From Gammaproteobacteria bacterium (GTDB lineage: Bacteria > Pseudomonadota > Gammaproteobacteria > Burkholderiales > Nitrosomonadaceae): 64,000 bases of DNA. Location: the NCBI GenBank assembly GCA_015709635.1, contig CP054180.1, positions 310,001 through 374,000 on the forward strand. Reading direction: 5' to 3'. Below are positions 57,309 through 64,000 of the stretch, piece by piece. The notes under the pieces are model-generated. The model was not told the origin of the DNA. It saw nothing but the letters and a program-made list of their open reading frames with translations, and did not search any database. The position numbers and the translations under genes were made by a program. Within the stretch, counting starts at the first letter, position 1. Each line of letters opens with the position of its first letter.

Positions 57309-59222
57309 ATGACATTTAAGATGCGTCTATTCAGTTCGCTACGTAAGCTTTCTACTTCACCGGAATCTCACCAAGGTGAAGAGGCTGCCGCGTCTGACAG
57401 TGAGTTGCAGTTAAACGGCGCGTCTGACTCCGATCAGCAATTTGCATCGGCCGATGAGATTAAACGGCTGCTTGCTTCTACTTTTCACGACCGGCTAAAT
57501 GCCGAGGATCAAGCGATTAGGGAAGCGCATAAGCGCATTGAAGCGGAAAATATTGCGAAAGTAGCTGCCGAAGCGCGTGCCCGGGCCGAAGCCAACGCCA
57601 GAATCGCGGCTGAGGCAAGAATTCAGTCTGAAGCAATTGCTACCGACCAAGCCCGGGCTAGAGCCAAAGTTGAAGCGCTAGCCATCCGGGAAGCCAATGC
57701 CCGCCGGGAATTGGAGATGAAGGCAAAGTTACTGGCGGAAGAAAAAATCAAGGCTGAAAAAGCTTTGAATGCATTATTGGAAGCCAAAATCAAAGCGGAA
57801 GCATCCATCGTTGAAAAGATGCAGCGGCGTGTCGAACAGGAAGCGGCTGTTTTGGATAAGGCGCATGCAACGGCATTAAAGGAAAACGAGGTTGCCGTGG
57901 CTGCTTTGCAGCGAGTCAAAGTATCGGAGGAAGCGCATCTGGCTGCACAAGCCGCGATCGAAGCGGAAACTTGTGCAGCGGCGTTGGCAAAGGCGAGGAT
58001 TCAGGAAGCACAGAGAGCGATGGCATTGGCCAGGGCGCAAGAAGAGGCGGAAAAGCAGGCGATTGAAGAAATACGGATCCGCTCGCGGCTGGAAGCGCAA
58101 ACATTAGCGCAAATCACTCGGCGTTTGGAAGCCGAGAAAAAAGCGCGGGAAATGGAGGAAGAAAGACTGCAAGCGGAGAGCGCTGCGATGCAAGCGGCGC
58201 AAGAGAAAGCTGAAGCGGAAGCCGCCGCGGCTGAACAAGCCAGGAAAAGAGCCGAGCTGGACTCACAAGCCACAATTGCCGCTCGTGATAGAGCCGATGC
58301 GGAAAAAGTGGCTGCCGAACTGGCCGAATCGATTCTGGCAAAGGAGAATGCGGCTGCCGATGCTATAAAGGCCCGCCTGGCTGCCGAATCCGGATTGCTG
58401 GAAGAGGCTGATCAGCGGATGCAAATTGCAGCGGATGCACTGGCTGAAGCGGAGACTGCTCTGCATGCTGAAAAAGAGGCTAAAGCGATTGCCAGCGAGA
58501 AAAAGAAAGCTGAAGCTGCCGCCGTCCGAGAGCATCAGAAACACATGAGGTCCGATGAAGAAGCAATGAAAGCAGCCGAAGCGCGCATGGAGATTGAGAA
58601 AGCGGCGCGCGATGCCGCCAAAAGTCGCTTAGCGGCTGAGTTGCGGTTAAAAACTGCGGCAGAGGCAAAAGCGCAAATGGATATTCTTGCGGCCGAAGAA
58701 ATGAATAAGAAGGCTGATTTGGAGCAACGCTTGCTGGAGGATGCGGAAATACGCGCTAAAACGATGGTCGATGCAAAGCAGGCGGTGGCCGAACGGCTGG
58801 AGATTGAGCAAAAAATTACAGGACTTGCCATTAGCAGAGCGCAAGCGAAGATTATTGCGGCCAATAAAGCTAGGGCACAACTCGAGGCGGAAAAAAGTGC
58901 AACGCGAATGGCGTTGGAAAAAGCCAGAAAAGAATCAGCCGCTCTTGTTGCTATGCAAGAGCGCATTGCGTTGGAATCTAAAGCATTAGAAGCGGCAACG
59001 GCACGGGAGGCGGTTGAAATAATGGCGAAAGAAGCTCTGTTTGTGCGCTCACAAGCGGATAAGGAAGCAACTGCGGCTGCTACCGCAAGGATTCGGGCGG
59101 AAATCGCTGCTGCGGAGCACTCCCGCAACAGAACGGCTTCTGTCGCCAGAAATCAGCAATCGGATATTCTGCTATCGAAAGTGGCAGTGGAAAATCCATC
59201 TTTCTATCGATCAAAACGCTAA
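57309..59222 (+). CDS. Long alanine/glutamate-rich coiled-coil protein of unknown function
   Basis: Not a recognised family. The 637 residues have no signal peptide and no membrane helix, so a cytoplasmic location is expected. Residues about 60-610 are a near-continuous charged, Ala-rich helix without a single proline and almost without glycine, predicted to form a very long rod (if one unbroken helix, roughly 80 nm). Short non-helical ends are SPESHQGEEAAASDSE at the front and NPSFYRSKR at the back. The composition is low-complexity, so database matches to other coiled coils would be unreliable. An ATG at 57321 is also possible; neither start has a clear ribosome-binding site. Position after fliR is suggestive of a structural or polar-scaffold role but proves nothing. 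Confidence 0.7.
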   Translation: MTFKMRLFSSLRKLSTSPESHQGEEAAASDSELQLNGASDSDQQFASADEIKRLLASTFHDRLNAEDQAIREAHKRIEAENIAKVAAEARARAEANARIAAEARIQSEAIATDQARARAKVEALAIREANARRELEMKAKLLAEEKIKAEKALNALLEAKIKAEASIVEKMQRRVEQEAAVLDKAHATALKENEVAVAALQRVKVSEEAHLAAQAAIEAETCAAALAKARIQEAQRAMALARAQEEAEKQAIEEIRIRSRLEAQTLAQITRRLEAEKKAREMEEERLQAESAAMQAAQEKAEAEAAAAEQARKRAELDSQATIAARDRADAEKVAAELAESILAKENAAADAIKARLAAESGLLEEADQRMQIAADALAEAETALHAEKEAKAIASEKKKAEAAAVREHQKHMRSDEEAMKAAEARMEIEKAARDAAKSRLAAELRLKTAAEAKAQMDILAAEEMNKKADLEQRLLEDAEIRAKTMVDAKQAVAERLEIEQKITGLAISRAQAKIIAANKARAQLEAEKSATRMALEKARKESAALVAMQERIALESKALEAATAREAVEIMAKEALFVRSQADKEATAAATARIRAEIAAAEHSRNRTASVARNQQSDILLSKVAVENPSFYRSKR

Positions 59223-59374
59223 AAGCATTGAGTGTGATGCTGCATTAAGGCGTTTTTCTCACTCGGATACTCACACTGGCTTCTTGCAGAAGCTGTTAAT
59301 TCTCTATGAGTATCCTCAAAATGAGCGATTCCCTATAGTGTGAAAAATACGGGATAGCACAGAAAAAATCATGA

Positions 59375-59413
59375 ATTAAGCGGATTGTTGTTTTGGTGCA
59401 ACATCCGCTTAAT
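59375..59413. repeat. Strong 15-base hairpin upstream of the lipid operon
   Basis: ATTAAGCGGATTGTTG and CAACATCCGCTTAAT pair over 15 positions with a single bulged T and an 8-base loop. No T run follows. It might be an mRNA structure, a terminator of the coiled-coil gene or a repeated palindromic unit. Confidence 0.5.
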
Positions 59414-59419
59414 ATTGCC

Positions 59420-59446
59420 TTGACAGGAAAAAGCACCTTATATAAG
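59420..59446 (+). promoter_or_regulatory. Candidate sigma-70 promoter of the lipid operon
   Basis: A perfect TTGACA (59420-59425) is followed after 15 bases by TATAAG (59441-59446, five of six consensus positions). The spacer is shorter than the ideal 17. The leader to the first gene would be about 180 bases. Confidence 0.4.
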
Positions 59447-59633
59447 CTGCGGATTGGTCAAATATGACACACTTATTTTATTAAGCAATGTCAGCGGTAA
59501 GCGTTTGAATGAGAATTTTCCAGCCAGCAAAAAATGCATTATTTAGGATTAAAAATAAGAGCTGGTGCGCTCAACCAAAATTTCTTGCTGATAGAAGCAA
59601 GATGACAAGTACTATAACTTCGAGGGGAAGATC

Positions 59634-61457
59634 TTGAGTTCGACAATAACCAAGTTGAACGCTCCGCTAACGCAAGCGTTTGATTTTCAGCCTTCAAGCG
59701 AGTTGCAGTTAATACCGACACCGACGCTCAATACACTAACGCAGCAGTTGGCGGGTTTTGATACTCTGACAAGTGCTCTGGAATATGCAGCGGAAGGAGT
59801 AACCGGGTATAACTTTTATGACGCGAGGGGTAATTTACGTTCAATTTTGCCTTATAGTTTGCTTCGGCAGAATTCTCGTATTATAGCTCAACGCTTGTCG
59901 GGGTTTGATTTGCCTCGCGGCAGTAGAGTGGCAATTGTTGCCGATACTTCACCAGAGTTTGTCGAGTTGTTTTTTGCCTGCCGTTATGCTGGTTTGGTGC
60001 CGTTTGCAATGCCGATTCCTGTCAATCTTGGCAGTCATGCGATATATGTTCAACAGTTGAGGGGTATGCTTGAGAGTAGTCAGGCGAGTATCGCGCTGGC
60101 GAATATCGATTATGTTGGTTTTTTGGAAGAGGCTGCTGCAGGAGTGTCTAACATAGCGTGGGTAGGAACTCCCGCGAAGCTGAGCGAGTTGCCAGCGCTA
60201 GATGTAGAATTGCAGCCCAATCACCCTAACGAAACAGCATATTTACAGTTTACTTCGGGTAGTACGCGAACACCAAGAGGTGTGATTATTACCGAGCGGG
60301 CACTGATGTGTAATTTGCAAGGTATAGTGCGTAATGGCTTGGAAATAAAGCCGGATGATCGCTCAGCATCATGGTTGCCTTTTTATCATGATATGGGGTT
60401 GGTGGGATTGGTGTTGGCGCCGATGGTTACGCAAATCTCAGTTGACTATCTGGCAACACGTGATTTTGCAATTCGACCGCTGCAGTGGCTACGCTTAATT
60501 AGCCGTAATCGTTGCACCGTTGCATTTAGTCAACCTTTTGGTCTTAAGCTTTGTACTCTTCGCGTGAGAGAGTCTGATCTCAAGGAGCTGGACTTGAGTT
60601 GTTGGCGGGCAGCCGGTATCGGTGCAGAAATGATTCGACCTGAGACATTGAGAAATTTTGCAGAAAAATTTGCATCAGCAGGTTTTGATGAGAATGCTTT
60701 TTTACCTTGCTATGGTCTTGCGGAATCAACATTGGCAGTCACTTTTTCAAAGATCGGTGAAGGGTGCAAGAGTATACAAGTCGATAGCAAGACACTGATT
60801 GATAAGAGAATGGCTGCTCGATTGCAAGCTAGTGGGCGTAAACAAAATGAATTTGTAAATTGCGGTCGCCCATTACCTGGACACATCGTAAAGATAGTCG
60901 ATGAGGATGGTCAGCAATTATCCGAAATGATGGTCGGCAGTGTTTTAGTGCATGGTAATAGTGTAATGACTGGTTACTACAATAATCCAGAAGAAACTAA
61001 CAAAGCACTGAAGTCTGGTAATTGGTTGGATACCGGTGATATTGGTTTTTTGTTTGAAGGTGACTTATTTATTACTGGGCGTCGTACTGACGTTATCATC
61101 GTAAATGGTCGGAATATTCGGGCACAAGATATCGAAGAGCTAGCAGAACAGCAACCGGAAGTTAGATCGCGTGAAGCTTCTGCATTTGGAATTAATGATG
61201 AAGATGGTACTACAACAATTGTGCTGGTTATTGAATGCAGGCTTACTTCTGTAGCAGAACGTCAATCGTTAATTATCAGGCTGCAGCAACTTGTTTATAT
61301 GGCATTTGGAGTCAATTGCGTAGTCGAGTTGGTTCCACCTCATACACTGCCGCGGACCTCATCTGGAAAGCTTTCTCGCTTTGCAGCTAGACAAGGCTAT
61401 ATTCAGAGAACAAATTTGGCAGGTCAATTATCTTTTGTAGAATCGGGTGACAGATAG
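59634..61457 (+). CDS. Fatty acyl-AMP ligase / acyl-ACP synthetase
   Basis: Adenylate-forming enzyme of 607 residues that activates a fatty acid and most likely loads it onto the acyl carrier protein two genes downstream. The phosphate loop reads LQFTSGSTRTPRGVIIT, the form typical of fatty acyl-AMP ligases rather than acyl-CoA synthetases. WLPFYHDMGLVGLVLAPM and the hinge region LDTGDIGFLF to TGRRTDVIIVNGRNIRAQDIE complete the picture. Translation starts at a TTG (59634) with GAGGGGAAG upstream. The gene is AT-richer than the flagellar genes. The next gene overlaps by 11 bases. Its place beside a serine-palmitoyltransferase-like gene suggests a role in ceramide-type lipid synthesis. Confidence 0.88.
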   Translation: MSSTITKLNAPLTQAFDFQPSSELQLIPTPTLNTLTQQLAGFDTLTSALEYAAEGVTGYNFYDARGNLRSILPYSLLRQNSRIIAQRLSGFDLPRGSRVAIVADTSPEFVELFFACRYAGLVPFAMPIPVNLGSHAIYVQQLRGMLESSQASIALANIDYVGFLEEAAAGVSNIAWVGTPAKLSELPALDVELQPNHPNETAYLQFTSGSTRTPRGVIITERALMCNLQGIVRNGLEIKPDDRSASWLPFYHDMGLVGLVLAPMVTQISVDYLATRDFAIRPLQWLRLISRNRCTVAFSQPFGLKLCTLRVRESDLKELDLSCWRAAGIGAEMIRPETLRNFAEKFASAGFDENAFLPCYGLAESTLAVTFSKIGEGCKSIQVDSKTLIDKRMAARLQASGRKQNEFVNCGRPLPGHIVKIVDEDGQQLSEMMVGSVLVHGNSVMTGYYNNPEETNKALKSGNWLDTGDIGFLFEGDLFITGRRTDVIIVNGRNIRAQDIEELAEQQPEVRSREASAFGINDEDGTTTIVLVIECRLTSVAERQSLIIRLQQLVYMAFGVNCVVELVPPHTLPRTSSGKLSRFAARQGYIQRTNLAGQLSFVESGDR

Positions 61458-62376
61458 TGCGCATGCCAAAATAGTAGCCATAACAGGTGCTACTGGCTTT
61501 ATTGGTCATGTGTTAGTACAGAAACTGATTCAAAGTGGATGGATAGTTCGTGCATTGACTCGAATTAACCGCTCATCAGATAGTGAATCTCTTCGGTGGA
61601 TTCAAGGTGATTTAGATAATGTAACTGCGCTGCATCAGTTAGTTGGTGATGCAGCGTTTGTTGTTCACTGTGCTGCAACCGTTAGAGGAAGCTCTTTTCA
61701 GGAGTTTGCAAATACCAACATTAAAGGCACTAAAAATCTTTTATGTGCCATAGCTCAAAGAAAACGATCCCCCCGCTTTTTATTAGTCTCATCGTTAGCT
61801 GCGCGTCAGCCGGAGTTGTCGTGGTATGCCCAAAGTAAATGTTCATCCGAACAATTGCTCATTGAGAATTCAGAACAATTGCGATGGACGGTATTCCGGC
61901 CAACAGCTGTTTACGGCCCCGGTGATAAAGAAATAAGGCCGCTTTTTAAGGCGATGCGTCGCGGCATATTCCCCGTTGTCGGGAAAGTTCATAATCGGTT
62001 CGGGTTAATTCATGTTTATGATTTGGTTGCTGCAATCGAAGCATGGTTGAGAACGGAGCAAGACATCAAGGGAATTTTTGAGCTGGATGATGGCACACCG
62101 AGCGGATACAGTTATCAGGGGTTGGTAGAATTAGCGCAACAAGTATGGAAGCGCCCGATTCATTGTGTGACGATACCGGATTTGCTAATTCGCAATGTGG
62201 CCTCGGCAAATCTCTGGCTTGCCCGATTATTTCATTATTCCCCTATGCTGACCCCAGGAAAAGTGAATGAACTACAACATCCTAATTGGGTATGTGATAA
62301 TGCGCCCTTGATTCATGCGCTGCCCGGATGGCATCCGAGTATTCGTTTACAAGATGTATTATCTGAAGTAATCTAA
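61447..62376 (+). CDS. NAD(P)-dependent epimerase/reductase, CerR-like
   Basis: Extended short-chain dehydrogenase of 309 residues. The nucleotide loop is AITGATGFIGHVLVQKL near the N-terminus and the catalytic set is the Ser of VSSLAAR with YAQSK (YxxxK). In the ceramide cluster of Caulobacter an enzyme of this NAD-dependent epimerase class (CerR) reduces the 3-keto group of the sphingoid intermediate. The same role is inferred here from the neighbours, while sequence alone would allow other sugar or steroid-type substrates. The GTG start overlaps the acyl-AMP ligase gene by 11 bases. Confidence 0.82.
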   Translation: MTDSAHAKIVAITGATGFIGHVLVQKLIQSGWIVRALTRINRSSDSESLRWIQGDLDNVTALHQLVGDAAFVVHCAATVRGSSFQEFANTNIKGTKNLLCAIAQRKRSPRFLLVSSLAARQPELSWYAQSKCSSEQLLIENSEQLRWTVFRPTAVYGPGDKEIRPLFKAMRRGIFPVVGKVHNRFGLIHVYDLVAAIEAWLRTEQDIKGIFELDDGTPSGYSYQGLVELAQQVWKRPIHCVTIPDLLIRNVASANLWLARLFHYSPMLTPGKVNELQHPNWVCDNAPLIHALPGWHPSIRLQDVLSEVI

Positions 62377-62407
62377 CTTCAAAATTTAATCACGCTGAAT
62401 TTAATCT

Positions 62408-62662
62408 ATGACTGACAGTAATTACGACGAGATCATGCGGCTACTCTGTGATCGCCTAAGTAGTTTAACCAATTCTGATACCCAGATTTCCCCCGAAACA
62501 AATCTAATCAGTCAATTATCGATTGATTCCATCAAACTGCTTAATCTGATTATGGAAGTGGAAGATACTTTTGATATCTCAATTCCTATTAATGCGCTAG
62601 CGGATGTGCAGACAGTTCGTGAATTGGTCGACTTGGTGCATAAAATTAAAACAGCATCATAA
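62408..62662 (+). CDS. Acyl carrier protein
   Basis: Four-helix carrier protein of 84 residues. The phosphopantetheine attachment Ser is in LSIDSIKLLNLIMEVED, a DSI variant of the usual DSL motif. It is distinct from the housekeeping AcpP and belongs to the dedicated carriers found beside serine-palmitoyltransferase genes. Its stop codon overlaps the start of the next gene (TAATG), which argues that carrier and transferase are made together and interact. It should receive the acyl chain from the fatty acyl-AMP ligase. Confidence 0.92.
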   Translation: MTDSNYDEIMRLLCDRLSSLTNSDTQISPETNLISQLSIDSIKLLNLIMEVEDTFDISIPINALADVQTVRELVDLVHKIKTAS

Positions 62663-63855
62663 TGAATTTATTAGAGAAAATTGATGCAGCCGCAGCGGCG
62701 AGAAAGGCGCTTTTGCCCAATGGTGTCGGTGCCTTCGGTATTCCGATCGAAGAAGTTTATTCTGCGACCGAAGCCAGAATCGGAGATCGCCGCGTACTTC
62801 TGCTGGGTACGAATAACTATCTGGGCTTGACTTTCGCCCCTGAGTGCATTCAGGCAGCGCATGAAGCCATTGACAAGGAAGGTACGGGAACCACAGGTTC
62901 GCGAATGGCTAACGGCAGTTATTTCGGTCATCGCGCGTTAGAAAAGGAATTTGCCGATTTTTATCAATGCAGCTCCAGCATCGTATTTACGACCGGATAT
63001 CAAGCGAATCTGGGTACGATTTCCGGTTTGGTCGGCCCGGGGGATACGGTTCTAATCGATGGCGATTCGCATGCCAGTATCTATGATGGCTGCATTCTCA
63101 GTGGCGCGGACATCATTCGCTTCAAACACAATGATCCGGTTGACATGGAAAAGCGCCTACGCCGCTTAGGCGATCGCGTTGAAACTACATTGATCATCGC
63201 CGAAGGAATTTATAGCATGCTGGGCGATCAAGCACCTTTGGTCGAGATCGTTAAATTAAAGAATCAGTATGGTTGTATTTTGCTCCTTGATGAAGCGCAT
63301 TCGCTGGGGGTGTTGGGAGAAACCGGCCAAGGTCTTGTCGAGAAGACCGGCTTGTTGCGGGAAGTCGATTTCATTACCGGTACTTTCAGCAAAAGCTTGT
63401 GCAGTATTGGCGGGTATTGTGTCAGCAATCATCCGCAGCTTGAGCAATTGCGCTACATCAGTCACCCTTATATTTTTACGGCATCACCGTCGCCCGCAAC
63501 GATTGCTTCTACTCGCGCGGCGCTAGAATTGCTGCGCAAGGGCAGCCACTTGCGCAAACAATTATGGAATAACTGCACGCAACTGTATGCAGCGCTCAAA
63601 GCAGCCGGTTATATTCTCGGTCCGGATCCGGGACCAGTCATTGCTGCCGTTGTGGATACGCCGCAACAAGCGCTGTTTTTATGGCAGCAGTTACTCGAAC
63701 ATAATATTTATGTAAATTTGATTTTGCCGCCTGCAGCACCTGAGGGCAAGTCACTGGTGCGATGCAGCGTAAACGCTGCCCATACTGAAGACCAGATTCG
63801 CTATGTCGGTGATGTTTTTGCCAAGCTACACAACGTGATAAGCTCGCATTCATAA
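62662..63855 (+). CDS. Serine palmitoyltransferase-like alpha-oxoamine synthase
   Basis: PLP enzyme of 397 residues that condenses an amino acid with an acyl thioester. The Lys that binds PLP is in ITGTFSKSLCSIGGY. LLDEAHSLGVLGETG holds the Asp and His for the cofactor, DGDSHASIYDG carries the His that stacks on the ring, and GTGTTGSRMANGSYFGHR is shared with bacterial serine palmitoyltransferases. The alternatives are BioF (8-amino-7-oxononanoate synthase) or Kbl, but the coupled acyl carrier protein and the two upstream genes favour sphingoid-base synthesis. The gene is less AT-rich than the two first genes of the operon. Confidence 0.86.
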   Translation: MNLLEKIDAAAAARKALLPNGVGAFGIPIEEVYSATEARIGDRRVLLLGTNNYLGLTFAPECIQAAHEAIDKEGTGTTGSRMANGSYFGHRALEKEFADFYQCSSSIVFTTGYQANLGTISGLVGPGDTVLIDGDSHASIYDGCILSGADIIRFKHNDPVDMEKRLRRLGDRVETTLIIAEGIYSMLGDQAPLVEIVKLKNQYGCILLLDEAHSLGVLGETGQGLVEKTGLLREVDFITGTFSKSLCSIGGYCVSNHPQLEQLRYISHPYIFTASPSPATIASTRAALELLRKGSHLRKQLWNNCTQLYAALKAAGYILGPDPGPVIAAVVDTPQQALFLWQQLLEHNIYVNLILPPAAPEGKSLVRCSVNAAHTEDQIRYVGDVFAKLHNVISSHS

Positions 63856-63975
63856 GTTTTTGAAGTTTTGCTCAGTGACTGCGGTTGTGTATTCACCAAT
63901 CTAGAGATTCCTGTTGAGCAACGAACTTCCGAGTAGATAGCTGATTCAGGCTTGTTTATTTTTCAGGGTGTCTTT

Positions 63976-64000
63976 ATGAAAATAGCGCAGGTATGGCTGT
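63976..64000 (+). CDS. Start of an unidentified gene, cut by the window edge
   Basis: An ATG at 63976 opens a frame (MKIAQVWL) that runs off the window, with AGGGTG about 6 bases upstream. Eight codons are too few to identify it. Its place 120 bases after the serine-palmitoyltransferase-like gene makes a further lipid-modification gene possible. Confidence 0.35.

Larger units (their letters stand above)
59223..59633 (+). promoter_or_regulatory. Structured intergenic region before the lipid operon
   Basis: This 411-base gap holds several inverted repeats. GGATACTCA (near 59264) pairs with TGAGTATCC (near 59309) and encloses GCTTCT-TGC-AGAAGC. ATTAAGCGGATTGTTG (59375-59390) pairs with CAACATCCGCTTAAT (59399-59413) with one bulge. 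A promoter candidate follows at 59420-59446. The first structures could terminate the coiled-coil gene. Confidence 0.45.

Noticed and set aside
58535..59128. Antisense frame of 197 codons over the coiled-coil gene
   Set aside because: Serine/alanine-rich low-complexity mirror of an Ala/Glu-rich gene, expected from codon composition.

Overview
The window looks like a chromosome segment of a betaproteobacterial, chemolithoautotrophic ammonia oxidiser of the Nitrosomonas type. It carries a complete ammonia monooxygenase cluster in the order amoC-amoA-amoB followed by the two accessory genes amoE and amoD. It also carries a block of Calvin-cycle and glycolytic genes (tkt, gap, pgk, pyk, fba) and housekeeping genes in typical betaproteobacterial order. 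The species cannot be fixed from the sequence alone.

Layout. 1-6364: the end of fmt, then rsmB, a DUF4390 gene and an NtrY/NtrX-type two-component pair whose regulator has a degenerate AAA+ domain. 6555-13624: carbon-metabolism genes. 13804-15044: an AT-rich two-gene restriction-modification insert (BglII-family nuclease plus MT-A70 adenine methylase). 15114-22640: yggX, a MITE-like element, argA, rsmE, a thioredoxin-like gene, an inositol-monophosphatase-family gene, trkA, trkH and a PilG-like receiver. 22641-27493: the amo leader, amoCABED and their terminators. 27595-33324 (minus strand): the classical queA-tgt-yajC-secD-secF operon, followed by a tRNA-Leu(CAA).

34164-40102 holds the most unusual locus. 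Four tightly packed genes encode a zinc-ribbon TackOD1 protein with a degenerate GGDEF-like end, a membrane GT2 glycosyltransferase with a QxxRW motif, a TolC-like outer-membrane protein fused to a glycoside-hydrolase-like barrel, and an HlyD-type adaptor. This reads as a self-contained system to make and export an exopolysaccharide, with a hydrolase-like domain built into the exit channel. The non-coding regions on either side are diverged copies of each other (33694-33820 and 40336-40462), which suggests a duplicated regulatory region or an insertion boundary. I rate this as the best candidate for an undescribed system.

40614-57097: an ABC-F ATPase, then flagellar genes. fliE and the FlrB/FlrC-type regulators lie on the minus strand and fliFGHIJKLMNOPQR on the plus strand. 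57309-59222 encodes a 637-residue, almost proline-free coiled-coil protein of unknown function. 59634-63855 is a four-gene lipid operon (fatty acyl-AMP ligase, NAD-dependent reductase, acyl carrier protein, serine-palmitoyltransferase-like enzyme). It matches the bacterial ceramide gene set known from Caulobacter, so sphingolipid synthesis is likely. One further gene starts at the right edge.
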